Assembly: GCA_902793285.1 (NCBI GenBank)
Contig: CADBCV010000019.1
Coordinates: 1 to 37,670, forward strand
Reading direction: 5' to 3'
Source of the DNA: Oscillospiraceae bacterium
Lineage (GTDB): Bacteria; Bacillota; Clostridia; Oscillospirales; Oscillospiraceae
Length of the DNA: 37,670 bases
Shown: positions 37,500 to 37,670 of the stretch, piece after piece
How the letters are laid out: every line of letters begins with the position of its first letter
Position numbering within the stretch: the first letter of the stretch is position 1
The notes under the pieces: generated by a model
Seen by the model: the letters and a program-made list of their open reading frames with translations, nothing else
The model's database searches: none
Told to the model about the DNA's origin: nothing
Position numbers and translations under genes: made by a program

Positions 37500-37533
37500 G
37501 TCATTCTGAGGTGCGTCAGCGACGAAGAATCCT
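37500..37533 (+). repeat. Weak copy of the GTCATCCTGAGC repeat family
   Basis: GTCATTCTGAGG, then GCGACGAAGAATCC. It has the skeleton of 33256-33282 with several changes and an insertion. Confidence 0.5.
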
Positions 37534-37601
37534 GTACCTTATAACGGCGCACAAACATTTTTTATTATGGGTATCGGGTTAAGTCAGCAAGCCTCTTTCT
37601 A

Positions 37602-37652
37602 ACCTCCCTTTCGAAAAGGGAGGGGGACCGCCGAAGGCGGTGGAGGGATCGA
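37602..37652 (+). repeat. CCTCCCTTT...AAAGGGAGG dispersed repeat, second copy
   Basis: It matches 15182-15232 through the hairpin, the GGGACCGC/GGCGGTGG dyad and GGATCGAT. The window ends 18 bases later without another gene. Confidence 0.72.
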
Positions 37653-37670
37653 TTTGCCCCGGCTTGCACA

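Overview
The window looks like a chromosomal piece of a high-GC, endospore-forming Clostridia genome of the Oscillospiraceae type. Evidence: a complete spoIIIA operon, Firmicutes-style sigma-A promoters and Shine-Dalgarno sites, a Bacillus-like housekeeping order (Asp23/YqhY-nusB-xseA-xseB-ispA-dxs-tlyA-argR-recN), and several families of GC-rich dispersed hairpin repeats. The genus assignment is inference only.

Layout. 1-340: the first 25 codons of a chloramphenicol acetyltransferase-like gene, reading off the left edge, with four bipartite repeats upstream of it. 341-2117: rlmD (minus) and a small lipoprotein (plus). 2191-8424: tRNA-Thr(CGU) carrying a 6.2-kb integrated element bounded by 46-bp att repeats. 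The element has a tyrosine integrase and XRE repressor reading left. Reading right it has an excisionase-like protein, small winged-helix proteins, a cluster of palindromic iterons, a small-terminase-like HTH protein and unknown small genes. It has no capsid, portal, large terminase or conjugation gene, and its order is that of a miniature phage satellite (PICI-like). 8425-9034: non-coding DNA and tRNA-Arg(CCU). 9106-15181: a MacB/FtsX-type ABC transporter, a degenerate P1B-type ATPase flanked by an inverted repeat pair, and a HAD phosphatase. 15292-19858: terminator, possible sigma-E promoter and spoIIIAA-AH. 20154-29061: the yqhY-like to recN housekeeping run. 29318-33112: tyrS, a stand-alone FkbH-like HAD-IIIC protein and a C39-like cysteine-peptidase homologue. 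33368-35725: divergent phosphofructokinase and class II aldolase genes. 35759-37408: a second, more degraded P-type-ATPase-like protein.

How the genes work together. spoIIIAA-AH encode the mother-cell-to-forespore channel. xseA/xseB form exonuclease VII; ispA and dxs supply isoprenoids; tlyA and rlmD methylate rRNA; argR and recN regulate arginine genes and repair DNA. pfk and fba are consecutive glycolytic steps transcribed divergently.

The items most worth following up are the satellite-like element with its iterons, and the two uninterrupted P-type-ATPase-like genes. The first pump keeps the phosphorylation motif but has lost the TGE, CPC and GDGxND motifs. The second has lost the phosphorylation motif and most of the actuator domain. 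All functional statements rest on reading the translated sequences by eye; no database search was made.
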